Assembly (NCBI GenBank): GCA_013140875.1
Contig: JABFSB010000049.1
Coordinates: 1-7,363 of the forward strand
Length of the DNA: 7,363 nucleotides
Direction of reading: 5' to 3'
Source: Acidobacteriota bacterium
GTDB lineage: Bacteria; Acidobacteriota; Blastocatellia; Pyrinomonadales; Pyrinomonadaceae
Shown here: positions 1 through 7,010 of the stretch, piece after piece
Layout: the number at the start of each line of letters is the position of its first letter
Numbering within the stretch: the first letter of the stretch is position 1
Translations under genes and position numbers: made by a program
The notes under the pieces: generated by a model
Database searches by the model: none
What the model saw: only the letters and a program-made list of their open reading frames with translations
Told to the model about the DNA's origin: nothing

Positions 1-1
1 C

Positions 2-925
2 TACGGCTACGATATCGAGATCGCGAAAAATATTAATGCCGTTCCCGGCCAATATTTCTTGAGCGGAAACCCGACCGCGGCTGAAATGACTGCTCGCGGA
101 ACGGCCCTCGGCGTTGCGCAAGCAAACCCGTTCCGAAATCTGGCGGGTTTTGAAGGAACCAACCATTTCACAGCGGCGACGCTGGGTCGGTCGACGTTCC
201 TCCGTCCTTTGCCCATGTTTGGCGACATCACGACGACGGTTAATGATGGTAAGTCGTATTACCATGCGGCGCAGTTCAGCCTGCAGAAGCGGTTTGTGGA
301 TGGCTACACTTTCGGTGCCGCATATACGTGGTCGAAGTGGCTGCAGGCCACCGAATACCTGAACGCATTCGACGAACTTCCGACCAAGATGATCTCCGAC
401 CAGGATGCACCTCATCGGCTTTCGATCAGCGGCATTTATGAGCTTCCGTTCGGCAAAGGAAAGAAACTGTTCTCGGATGGCGACGTGCTGGACCGCTTTG
501 TCGGCGGTTGGCAGCTTCAAGGCGTTTACCAGTTCCAGATCGGCTTCCCGATCAGGTTCGCCAATGATCTGTTTTACACAGGAGCCAAGGTATCACTCGA
601 CGGAAGTGAACGAAAGTCCGAACGCTGGTTCAACACGAGCGCGTTCCTTACAACATCTCCTTCGAACCACGTCAGGACTTTGCCGTTCTACTTCGCAGAT
701 GTTCGACGCGATAATATCAACAACGTCGATCTTTCGCTGCTGAAGAACACGCGTATAAACGAGAAGATGCGCATACAGTTCAAGCTTGATTTTATCAACG
801 CGCTCAATGAACCGTATGCTGCCGCTCCGGTTACGGCCTTAGGTGGAACCTTCGGTCAGATCACTGCCTCGAACCAGGATAATTATGCTCGCCGCATTCA
901 GTACGGGATCAAATTCCTGTTTTGA
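2..925 (+). CDS. Oar-like TonB-dependent outer-membrane receptor, C-terminal part (5' end outside window)
   Basis: The reading frame is open from base 2 and ends with TGA at 923-925, giving 307 residues of a longer protein; a TTG at 59 is in frame but is not a credible start, because typical family sequence (YGYDIEIAKNINAVPGQYF) precedes it. Family hallmarks are visible: STFLRPLPMFG at 191-223, followed by a YYHAAQFSLQKRF-type strand, YELPFGKGKKLF at 437-472, GGWQLQGVYQFQIGFP, and FDINAL-like strands leading to the C-terminal IQYGIKFLF, whose terminal aromatic residue is the usual outer-membrane barrel signal. Alternating polar and aromatic residues fit beta-strands. It contains no cysteine. 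Proteins of this type sit in the outer membrane and resemble SusC/Oar receptors of Acidobacteriota; the substrate cannot be told from the sequence. The downstream gene is a paralogue but is separated from it by a terminator, so it is probably a separate transcription unit. Confidence 0.9.
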   Translation, partial: YGYDIEIAKNINAVPGQYFLSGNPTAAEMTARGTALGVAQANPFRNLAGFEGTNHFTAATLGRSTFLRPLPMFGDITTTVNDGKSYYHAAQFSLQKRFVDGYTFGAAYTWSKWLQATEYLNAFDELPTKMISDQDAPHRLSISGIYELPFGKGKKLFSDGDVLDRFVGGWQLQGVYQFQIGFPIRFANDLFYTGAKVSLDGSERKSERWFNTSAFLTTSPSNHVRTLPFYFADVRRDNINNVDLSLLKNTRINEKMRIQFKLDFINALNEPYAAAPVTALGGTFGQITASNQDNYARRIQYGIKFLF

Positions 926-937
926 TGCGGAGAATTC

Positions 938-972
938 GGAAGGGCGGCATTTGTCCGCCCTTTCATTTTTTT
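938..972 (+). terminator. Rho-independent terminator of the first receptor gene
   Basis: Arms AAGGGCGG (940-947) and CCGCCCTT (955-962) pair perfectly around a 7-base loop, and the stem can extend one G-T pair further. A run of seven T follows at 966-972, after a CA. It starts 12 to 15 bases after the TGA, the usual place for an intrinsic terminator. Confidence 0.9.
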
Positions 973-1005
973 CTAATTAGTTGGGGAGATGCGTGATACT
1001 TTGAA

Positions 1006-1030
1006 GTGACTCGTGGCGGGTCACGCTTTT
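1006..1030 (+). other. Leader hairpin followed by TTTT
   Basis: GTGACTCG (1006-1013) and CGGGTCAC (1017-1024) form an 8-bp stem with one G-T pair and a 3-base loop, followed by GCTTTT. An alternative pairing exists between GCGTGA (991-996) and TCACGC (1021-1026), which would compete with this hairpin. It could be a second terminator or part of the leader RNA of the next gene; the sequence alone does not decide between them. Confidence 0.45.
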
Positions 1031-1046
1031 AGAAGGCGATTTCCAT

Positions 1047-1071
1047 TCTTTCGTGACGAAAGATTGTTTTT
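1047..1071 (+). promoter_or_regulatory. Near-perfect palindrome with T-rich tail, operator or weak terminator
   Basis: TCTTTCGTGACGAAAGA (1047-1063) has 8-base arms around a single G, the symmetry expected of a binding site for a dimeric regulator. It also folds as a hairpin in RNA and is followed by TTGTTTTT, which would suit a weak terminator. A second small palindrome, CGGTTAACCG (1088-1097), and a direct repeat of GGTTAA (1081-1086 and 1089-1094) follow within 40 bases. No convincing -35/-10 pair was found between here and the start codon at 1182. Confidence 0.35.
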
Positions 1072-1168
1072 GGACGACGTGGTTAAGCGGTTAACCGATC
1101 AAAAGATAAGGTACATCGATTGCTAAGACCTTGAAAAGCATGCTGCCCAGATAAAGGCTTAAATTTTT

Positions 1169-1173
1169 GGAGG
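1169..1173 (+). promoter_or_regulatory. Shine-Dalgarno GGAGG deciding the start at 1182
   Basis: GGAGG lies 8 bases before ATG 1182. This favours that ATG over the in-frame TTG at 1167, which overlaps the region just upstream of the ribosome binding site and would put five charged or polar residues ahead of the signal peptide. Confidence 0.85.
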
Positions 1174-1181
1174 ATAGAGTT

Positions 1182-4100
1182 ATGAAGCTAGGAGTTTTTC
1201 TCGTTTTGGTTCTGGCGCTTAGCCTGACGATACTTGGCCAGACCAACCGTGGCGGAATCAGCGGAACGGTGACCGATTCGAATGGAGCAATTGTTCCCGG
1301 AGCGAAGGTCACGGTTACCAATATCGGCACGAATCAGGCGACTACGGTCACCGCGTCGAACTCGGGCAATTTTACGGTTTCATCGCTCGAACCGGTTGAA
1401 TATAGCGTGCTTGCCGAAGCGTCGAACTTTAAGAAGTCCATTGTCGAAAAGATAAAGGTGGACACGGCCACGTTGATGACCGTAAATATTGTTTTGGAAG
1501 TCGGCAACTTTGCCGAGACGGTAAACATCTCGGCCGATGCGGCTTTGATCAACACCGAAACCGGAACGACCACGCAGACAATTTCCGAGATCCAGCTTCG
1601 TGAGCTTCCATTAAATAATCGCAGTGTTTTGGACCTTGCGGTTACGGCACCAAATGTCTCCGGTGATGCAGGGAGTGAAGACGCGGAAGTCACCTCGGGC
1701 CAACCTGTGCCGGGATACAACCTCAGTTTGAATGGCGGTCGGCCTGGCGGGACATCCATCCTCGCCGACGGCGTTAACAACACTGGCGTGGGTATAGGTC
1801 GGGCGATCGTAAGCTTCACGCCGGAAACGGTTCAGGAATTTACTGTCCAAACCTCGGCCTATTCGGCGGAGTACGGCAACACCAGCGGCGGTGTCGTGAA
1901 CGCGACGACAAAGTCGGGAACAAACGAATTCCGCGGAACCGCACTTTGGTATCACCGCAATCCGGAGACGAACGCACAGCCATACCGTATCGGGACTACG
2001 CCGCGTACGCCGAACAATCTCCGCTACAATCAGGTTTCCGTGACGGTGGGCGGGCCCGTTTTCTTTCCCAACATAGGCGACGACGGCCCAAAGATTTATG
2101 ACGGCCGCAATCGAACGTTCTTTTTCTTTGCTTACGAGCCGCGTTGGCGAAACGATTTCGTGAACGTAACCACGCTGCTTCCCACCGCGGCCGAGCGTGC
2201 CGGCGATTTTCGCGGGCTTGTCCGGACGAGCAGCGGTTGGCTGCCGGCGGCGGTTGCGGCTCAGTTCAACCAGGCGTCGATCGGCCCCTCGAATATCTAT
2301 CAGCAATTTACTTTAGGCCCGGGCGGCACATTGGTTCCGATCGTCCTGCAGACCGGTTTTCAATATTGTCAGTTTGGAGATACAAGGGCGACGCTCAATC
2401 CGGCTGGACAGCCCCAGTGCTCTACCACTACGAATGCGACTCCTAACCCGGCGTTGAATGTTTTGCCGGCGACGTTCATCGATCCGACGGCACCAAAGGT
2501 CCTGGCATTTATGCCTGCGGGCGGCGACTATTTCCTGGACGGCAACGTGGTGAGAAACTATATCGTCGATCGCGAAGTCATACAGAACGAAACGCGATAT
2601 ACGCTTCGGCTTGACCACCAGCTAACTCAGAGCAACAAGATGAACTTCCGTTACTCTACGACTCCGTCAGTTGGCGTCCGAGGATTTGCGAGTGCGGTGA
2701 ACGGAAGCACCGGCGTTTTCAGTAACGCCAAGCAGTATCTGGTCACGGACGATCATATCTTTTCTCCGACCCTGATAAACACTCTCAAGTTGAATTATAC
2801 GCGTGGTGTTTTCAGCGAAGATTTCTCTCCTGAGTTTTCGATCAACGGCGGACGAAACCTGGCTACCGAACTGGGGCTTCCAAGTCTTACAAACGGCGGA
2901 ATTCCGTTGTTTCAGATCAGCGGTGACGGCGGTTACAACGCGTTTACCGACGTTGGATCGTCTGGCTCCACAAACAACTATAATGTTGAGGAACGCTACA
3001 ACATTAACGACATAGTTTATTGGAATCAGGGAAACATGGCGTGGAAATTCGGCGTCGATCTCAGCTTGTCGAAGCTTAACGTCGTTCCGTTCTTTGCGGC
3101 ATCGGGCGGCAGATGGCAGTTTAGGACCATCAACACTAATATTAACCGTTCGACTACGAGTGCTCCCAACGGCGGCAACACTCTCGCGAGTTTATTGCTC
3201 GGCGTTCCGAATGTCGTCGACGTGCGGCCGCTTCTTCTCGATTACAACTACTATTGGAAAGCCGGTGCAGCGTTTGTCCAGAATGACTGGAAGGTGCGCC
3301 CGAATCTGACGCTAAATCTCGGCCTTCGCTATTCTCTCCAATTACCGCGTGGCGAGAGGAATAATCAGCAGGGCGTTTTCCGGCTTGATCTCGCGGAAAC
3401 CCGCACTCTCACCGAACGTCAGCGGCTGGATACGGCGACCGGGCTGGGCTTGCTGCCGGCGAATTCTCCCTTGGGAACGGCGATCCCAGCTCCATATAAC
3501 TCGCTGATTCCGACGACCGTTAAGATTCCGGTATTTGCACTTGCCGGCCGCGGCGGACGCTCCAAGTACCTTATACCGACCGATTACATGAATATAGAGC
3601 CGCGTTTCGGCTTTGCGTGGAGCCCGAAATTCTGGAAATTTGCCGAAGACCGCAGTGCGGTTATCCGCGGCGGTTATGGAATTTCCCACGCGCCGATTAC
3701 CGGAAACAATCGTCTTCCGAATCCCGATTTTGGCGGTTTCGTGACGCCAGGGACACTGGCAAACGGTTCGGGCGGCACGGCCAATCCGACGCAGCCAATC
3801 AGATTGTCTGGTAATGCTCCGTTAGTTGTTCCCTCAAGCTTTCAGCAGGCTTTGACGAATACGTTCGGCCTCAACTCGGACGGGCTTATCACCCTGAACA
3901 GTTTGGGCGTTCCCGGTTTTGCCTATCCCGGCGACGATTCGGGCGCGATTCCATACACGCAAAATTGGAACGTGTCCCTTTCATTCCAGCTGATGAAGAA
4001 TATGGCTGTCGAGGTAGCCTACATCGGCAATAAGGGCACTCATCTGTTCATGCCGTTCATAAATCAGAATCCGCGCGACACGAATTTTGTGGAGCTTCTG

Positions 4101-5402
4101 GAAGGAAACAATATCGCGGCGGAAACTACGTTTAACGATCCGCTCGGACGCCGAAACGCAATCGGCCAAGTGATTACGATACAGCGAAACAGCATCACCT
4201 CACCATATTTCGGCTTTAACACGCTGAACCGTTTCTTCGATTCATCCGCGAACAGCATCCGCCACGCCGGTTATGTCGAAGTTCGCCGTCGCTTTGCCGA
4301 CGGGTTGAGTTTCACGGCTAATTACACATTCGGCAAATCTATCGACGACGCGTCGGACGCTTCGCCGGATGTTCGAGTTCTTACGACAGGATCCACGCTC
4401 GGCCAGGTGTTTTACGGAGCTCCTCGCAGCGGCGACCGTTCGATCTCGTCGTTCGATATTAAGCACACCTTCAGCTCGACATTTGTTTGGGAGCTTCCGT
4501 TCGGACAGAAAAAGTTATTTTTCGGCGACGCTCCGGGTTATGTCGATGCATTTATCGGCGGCTGGAGCATGTCAGGCGTTTTCCGCCTTGTAGGCGGCCA
4601 GCCGTTTACGCCGTTTATTACCGACACCAATCGTCTCGGCGGCACAAATCGTTCGGTTCGGCTGGACATCGTCAAGGGCGTGCCTCTAAAGAATCCTCTC
4701 TGGAGCAGCAGTTGTACTATCGGCTCCGGCTGCGAGCCTTATATCAACCCGGCTGCGTTTATGCGTCCCGTGAAAGGTTCGCTAGGGAATTCAAGCAGGA
4801 CGCTCGACGTGCGTGCGCCGACGCAGCAGTTGTTCGACCTCTCAGTCCAGAAGACATTCAATATGCCGTTTATCGGCGGTGAAGGAAAACGAAGGATCAA
4901 CTTTAGAGTCGATCTTCTGAATGTACTTAACAAACCCACATTCCGATATAACAACACCGGAAACACGCCGTTCGGGTACGGGACGTTTCCGACTGAGTTC
5001 AGCGGCTTTGAATGTATTAGTAATCCGGGAGCTCCGCTGACCACTTGTCCCACGGCCGCTACTCAGCAAAGGAGCTCGGTGATCTCCACCGCGGACTATG
5101 ATCTGTGGGCATCTGCCAACGGACAACCCTCGTCCGCGACGACCGCGGGCCAGACGGTGCTCGGCCAGATCCGGTCGAACATAAACGCGGTTCGATTACC
5201 GACGAATGCTTTGCCGCTGAATTTCTTCAGCCTCGGGGTGCCTGAAGGATTTGCGACACGCAACGCCACATCCTTTGACATTAGAACCGTCGAAGGGTTC
5301 AGGCTCTATCGTTTGCGGCAAACCTACGACCCGAATTTCGGAACGCTGTTCGCGGTAAATAATCCGCGGTACATTCAGTTCGGTATTCGATTGTTCTTCT
5401 AA
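1182..5402 (+). CDS. Oar-like TonB-dependent receptor with carboxypeptidase-regulatory-like domain
   Basis: A 1406-residue outer-membrane receptor. Residues 1-20 are a signal peptide (MKLGVFLVLVLALSLTILGQ, cleavage probably near residue 20). Residues about 24-107 are a carboxypeptidase-regulatory-like Ig-fold domain (GGISGTVTDSNGAIVPGAKV). The plug spans about 120-245, with ELPLNNRSVLDL, LNGGRPGGTSILADGVNN and VQEFTVQTSAYSAEYG. The rest is the beta-barrel, including FFFFAYEPRWRNDF, WELPFGQKKLFF from residue 1103 and the terminal IQFGIRLFF. I saw no clear TonB box after the signal peptide. The protein is long for this family, partly because about 118 extra residues precede the last strand compared with the upstream paralogue. 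Its only six cysteines form three close pairs: 396/413, 1178/1184 and 1278/1289. The transported or bound substrate is unknown; the nearby PL22-like gene hints at oligosaccharides, by position only. Confidence 0.93.
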   Translation: MKLGVFLVLVLALSLTILGQTNRGGISGTVTDSNGAIVPGAKVTVTNIGTNQATTVTASNSGNFTVSSLEPVEYSVLAEASNFKKSIVEKIKVDTATLMTVNIVLEVGNFAETVNISADAALINTETGTTTQTISEIQLRELPLNNRSVLDLAVTAPNVSGDAGSEDAEVTSGQPVPGYNLSLNGGRPGGTSILADGVNNTGVGIGRAIVSFTPETVQEFTVQTSAYSAEYGNTSGGVVNATTKSGTNEFRGTALWYHRNPETNAQPYRIGTTPRTPNNLRYNQVSVTVGGPVFFPNIGDDGPKIYDGRNRTFFFFAYEPRWRNDFVNVTTLLPTAAERAGDFRGLVRTSSGWLPAAVAAQFNQASIGPSNIYQQFTLGPGGTLVPIVLQTGFQYCQFGDTRATLNPAGQPQCSTTTNATPNPALNVLPATFIDPTAPKVLAFMPAGGDYFLDGNVVRNYIVDREVIQNETRYTLRLDHQLTQSNKMNFRYSTTPSVGVRGFASAVNGSTGVFSNAKQYLVTDDHIFSPTLINTLKLNYTRGVFSEDFSPEFSINGGRNLATELGLPSLTNGGIPLFQISGDGGYNAFTDVGSSGSTNNYNVEERYNINDIVYWNQGNMAWKFGVDLSLSKLNVVPFFAASGGRWQFRTINTNINRSTTSAPNGGNTLASLLLGVPNVVDVRPLLLDYNYYWKAGAAFVQNDWKVRPNLTLNLGLRYSLQLPRGERNNQQGVFRLDLAETRTLTERQRLDTATGLGLLPANSPLGTAIPAPYNSLIPTTVKIPVFALAGRGGRSKYLIPTDYMNIEPRFGFAWSPKFWKFAEDRSAVIRGGYGISHAPITGNNRLPNPDFGGFVTPGTLANGSGGTANPTQPIRLSGNAPLVVPSSFQQALTNTFGLNSDGLITLNSLGVPGFAYPGDDSGAIPYTQNWNVSLSFQLMKNMAVEVAYIGNKGTHLFMPFINQNPRDTNFVELLEGNNIAAETTFNDPLGRRNAIGQVITIQRNSITSPYFGFNTLNRFFDSSANSIRHAGYVEVRRRFADGLSFTANYTFGKSIDDASDASPDVRVLTTGSTLGQVFYGAPRSGDRSISSFDIKHTFSSTFVWELPFGQKKLFFGDAPGYVDAFIGGWSMSGVFRLVGGQPFTPFITDTNRLGGTNRSVRLDIVKGVPLKNPLWSSSCTIGSGCEPYINPAAFMRPVKGSLGNSSRTLDVRAPTQQLFDLSVQKTFNMPFIGGEGKRRINFRVDLLNVLNKPTFRYNNTGNTPFGYGTFPTEFSGFECISNPGAPLTTCPTAATQQRSSVISTADYDLWASANGQPSSATTAGQTVLGQIRSNINAVRLPTNALPLNFFSLGVPEGFATRNATSFDIRTVEGFRLYRLRQTYDPNFGTLFAVNNPRYIQFGIRLFF

Positions 5403-5410
5403 GATGCATA

Positions 5411-5533
5411 GGCAGAAACACGACCGGTAGGGAGTGTGCACCGAAAGAACGGAGGTATCCCGCAAAGTCGCAAAGACGCAAAGCAAGAATTAAGAGTTCA
5501 GATTCTTCTTTGCACCTTTGCGACTTTGCGGGA
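5411..5533 (+). repeat. Composite interspersed repeat, copy 1 (conserved head plus CGCAAAG hairpin)
   Basis: The element starts with GGCAGAAACACGACCGGTAG and one further G (5411-5431), identical to copy 2 at 6776. It ends in a long inverted repeat: the left arm 5458-5483 and right arm 5508-5533 match over 26 bases with two mismatches, and AAGAAT (5485-5490) pairs with ATTCTT (5502-5507) inside, leaving an 11-base loop. The arms are themselves made of 8-base tandem units CGCAAAGN. It begins 8 bases after the receptor's stop codon. No T tract follows, so it is not a classical terminator, though a hairpin this long could stabilise or attenuate the upstream mRNA. It encodes no protein and resembles REP- or MITE-like elements; no transposase is in view. 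Confidence 0.8.
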
Positions 5534-5565
5534 ACTCTTTCCCAAATCGTCACAACAAGCTCATC

Positions 5566-6795
5566 ATGAAAAAAGCACTCATCCTCATCATTCTCCTTTC
5601 CGTCACGGCCTTAACACAGAATGCCGAATTGCCTCGTGAATGGATCGATCCCGACACCGGGCACAAGATCGTTCGTTTATCCGACGATGCGGGAAGTTCG
5701 TCGTTTTATTTTCATCAAAACGGCTACACGGCCAAGGGCGACAAGCTTGCTTTTTCGACGCCGAAAGGCTTGTCGACCTACAATTTTGAAACGAAACAGA
5801 TCGAGCAAATCGTCGAGGGCCGTGCGGGCAGCGTGATCGTCGGGGCAAAGACGCGCAAAGTTTTTTACTCTAGAGGAGAAAGTGTTTTTGAGACCGATGT
5901 CGATACAAAAGCGACGCGGGAGATAGTAAGAAATGCAAAGCTCCGCAGCGGCTCGGGTTTTGCGTTGAATTCGGACGAAACGCTTCTCGGCGGCAGCATG
6001 GTGGTCGGCGAACCGCCTGCCGTAAACCGTCCGCAAACTCCCGAACGAACGCCGACGCCTATTCCGGGCGCTCCGGCCGGCCAAACTCCCGCCCGAGACA
6101 GCTATCCGGGAAAGGGCCAGATGATGGAAGATCGTCTCGCGGCCAAAATTCCGATGACGCTTTACACAATCAATATTAAAAGCGGCGAAGTGAAAACTTT
6201 TCATCCCGCGACCGACTGGCTGAACCATGTGCAATTCTCGCCGGCCGATCCGACGCTGATGATGTTCTGTCACGAAGGCCCTTGGCACAAGGTCGACCGC
6301 ATCTGGACGATCCGAACGGACGGTACGGAACTGAAAAAGATCCATACGCGGACGATGGAAATGGAAATAGCCGGCCACGAATTCTTCAGTGCCGACGGCA
6401 AACATATTTATTACGATCTGCAAACGCCAAAAAGCAAAGTTTTCTGGCTGGCCGAATACGATATCAAAACCGGCAGGATGCAAAAGTTCGGAATGGAAAA
6501 GCGCGAATGGTCCGTTCATTTCGGTGTTTCGCCCGACGGTAAAAGATTCCTCGGCGACGGCGGCGGCCCGAACAGTGTGGCGAAAGGTGACAACGGCCAG
6601 TGGATATATCTTTTCAAGCCCGAGAACGGAAAGTTCAAATCGGAACGCCTGGTCAATCTGGCAAAACACGATTACTCGCTCGAACCCAACGCGACCTTTA
6701 CGCCCGACGGAAAATGGATCGTCTTCCGCTCAAACATGCTCGGCCCAACCCACGTCTACGCCGTCGAAGTCGTACGGCAGAAACACGACCGGTAG
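5566..6795 (+). CDS. Exported oligogalacturonate lyase-like (PL22) beta-propeller protein
   Basis: A 409-residue protein related to oligogalacturonate lyases, which cleave unsaturated pectin di- and oligogalacturonides by beta-elimination on a seven-bladed propeller. The start ATG 5566 is chosen because it opens a signal peptide (MKKALILIILLSVTALTQNA); in-frame TTG 5518 lies inside the repeat hairpin. No good Shine-Dalgarno is seen. Family motifs: EWIDPDTGHKIVRLSDDAGS near residue 25, DWLNHVQFSP (H221), CHEGPWHKVDRIW (H236, H241), AGHEFF (H271), EWSVHFGVSPDGK (H318), KHDYSLEPNATFTPDGKW (H368, E373, N375). A proline-rich stretch at about 146-180 precedes KGQMMEDRLAAKIPM. Recalled characterised enzymes are cytoplasmic and use a Q-x-x-H-x-H metal cluster where this protein has Y-x-x-E-x-N, so its activity may differ. 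Its last six residues come from repeat copy 2. It may be co-transcribed with the receptor 163 bases upstream. Confidence 0.82.
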   Translation: MKKALILIILLSVTALTQNAELPREWIDPDTGHKIVRLSDDAGSSSFYFHQNGYTAKGDKLAFSTPKGLSTYNFETKQIEQIVEGRAGSVIVGAKTRKVFYSRGESVFETDVDTKATREIVRNAKLRSGSGFALNSDETLLGGSMVVGEPPAVNRPQTPERTPTPIPGAPAGQTPARDSYPGKGQMMEDRLAAKIPMTLYTINIKSGEVKTFHPATDWLNHVQFSPADPTLMMFCHEGPWHKVDRIWTIRTDGTELKKIHTRTMEMEIAGHEFFSADGKHIYYDLQTPKSKVFWLAEYDIKTGRMQKFGMEKREWSVHFGVSPDGKRFLGDGGGPNSVAKGDNGQWIYLFKPENGKFKSERLVNLAKHDYSLEPNATFTPDGKWIVFRSNMLGPTHVYAVEVVRQKHDR

Positions 6796-6904
6796 GAAGC
6801 TTGCCGCGTAGCTAGAAGAGGTGTCCCGCAAAGCCGCAAAGAAGAAGTGCGAACGACTAGAAGTTCCTGAACTCTGCCTTTGCGGCCTTTGCGTCTTTGC
6901 GGGA
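6776..6904 (+). repeat. Composite interspersed repeat, copy 2, overlapping the 3' end of the PL22-like gene
   Basis: The head at 6776-6796 is identical over 21 bases to 5411-5431. The tail has left arm 6824-6841 and right arm 6887-6904, matching over 18 bases with one mismatch, plus an additional CTTTGCGG unit near 6879-6885 in the loop. A small inner inverted repeat, AGTTC-CT-GAACT, lies near 6861-6872. Head-to-hairpin spacing is 47 bases in copy 1 and 48 here, and the middle parts are diverged but alignable (GAGGTRTCCCGCAAAG just before and in the left arm). Both copies have the same orientation relative to the gene before them. Here the head is translated as the last codons of the gene, including its TAG stop. 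Confidence 0.8.
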
Positions 6905-6934
6905 AACATTCTTGTTTCGATCATGCTTTGTGAA

Positions 6935-7010
6935 CTCTGTGTCTTCAACTTTGTGTACTTTGTGTTCTAGGATTTGTTTGACACAAAGAACACAAAGGGA
7001 AGACACAAAG
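6935..7010 (+). repeat. Long imperfect palindrome of CACAAAG units
   Basis: Left arm 6935-6967 and right arm 6980-7010 are near-complementary over about 30 bases, with a few mismatches and small bulges and a 12-base A/T-rich loop. Weaker complementarity continues outward (CTTTGTGAA near 6926 against CACACGAAG near 7011). The arms are built from repeated CACAAAG, as the composite repeats are from CGCAAAG, so it has the same architecture but a different unit and lacks the GGCAGAAACACG head. It is non-coding and folds into a strong hairpin in RNA or single-stranded DNA. Its function is unknown. Confidence 0.75.

Noticed and set aside
1131..1156. Possible promoter TTGAAA ... ATAAAG upstream of the second receptor
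   Set aside because: The spacing is only 14 bases and the -10 match is poor, so it is not distinguishable from chance.
1334..2306. Two overlapping minus-strand frames (161 and 231 codons) opposite the second receptor
   Set aside because: They are antisense to the plug and early barrel of a well-supported receptor and have no domain resemblance of their own.
5458..5533. CRISPR-like array of CGCAAAG units
   Set aside because: The units are 7-8 bases, directly abutting, without spacers, and arranged as inverted arms of a hairpin; there are no cas genes nearby.
5677..6669. 330-codon open frame on the minus strand opposite the PL22-like gene
   Set aside because: It lies wholly opposite a gene with clear family motifs, has an arginine/histidine/phenylalanine-rich composition typical of antisense shadows, and shows no recognisable domain or ribosome binding site.
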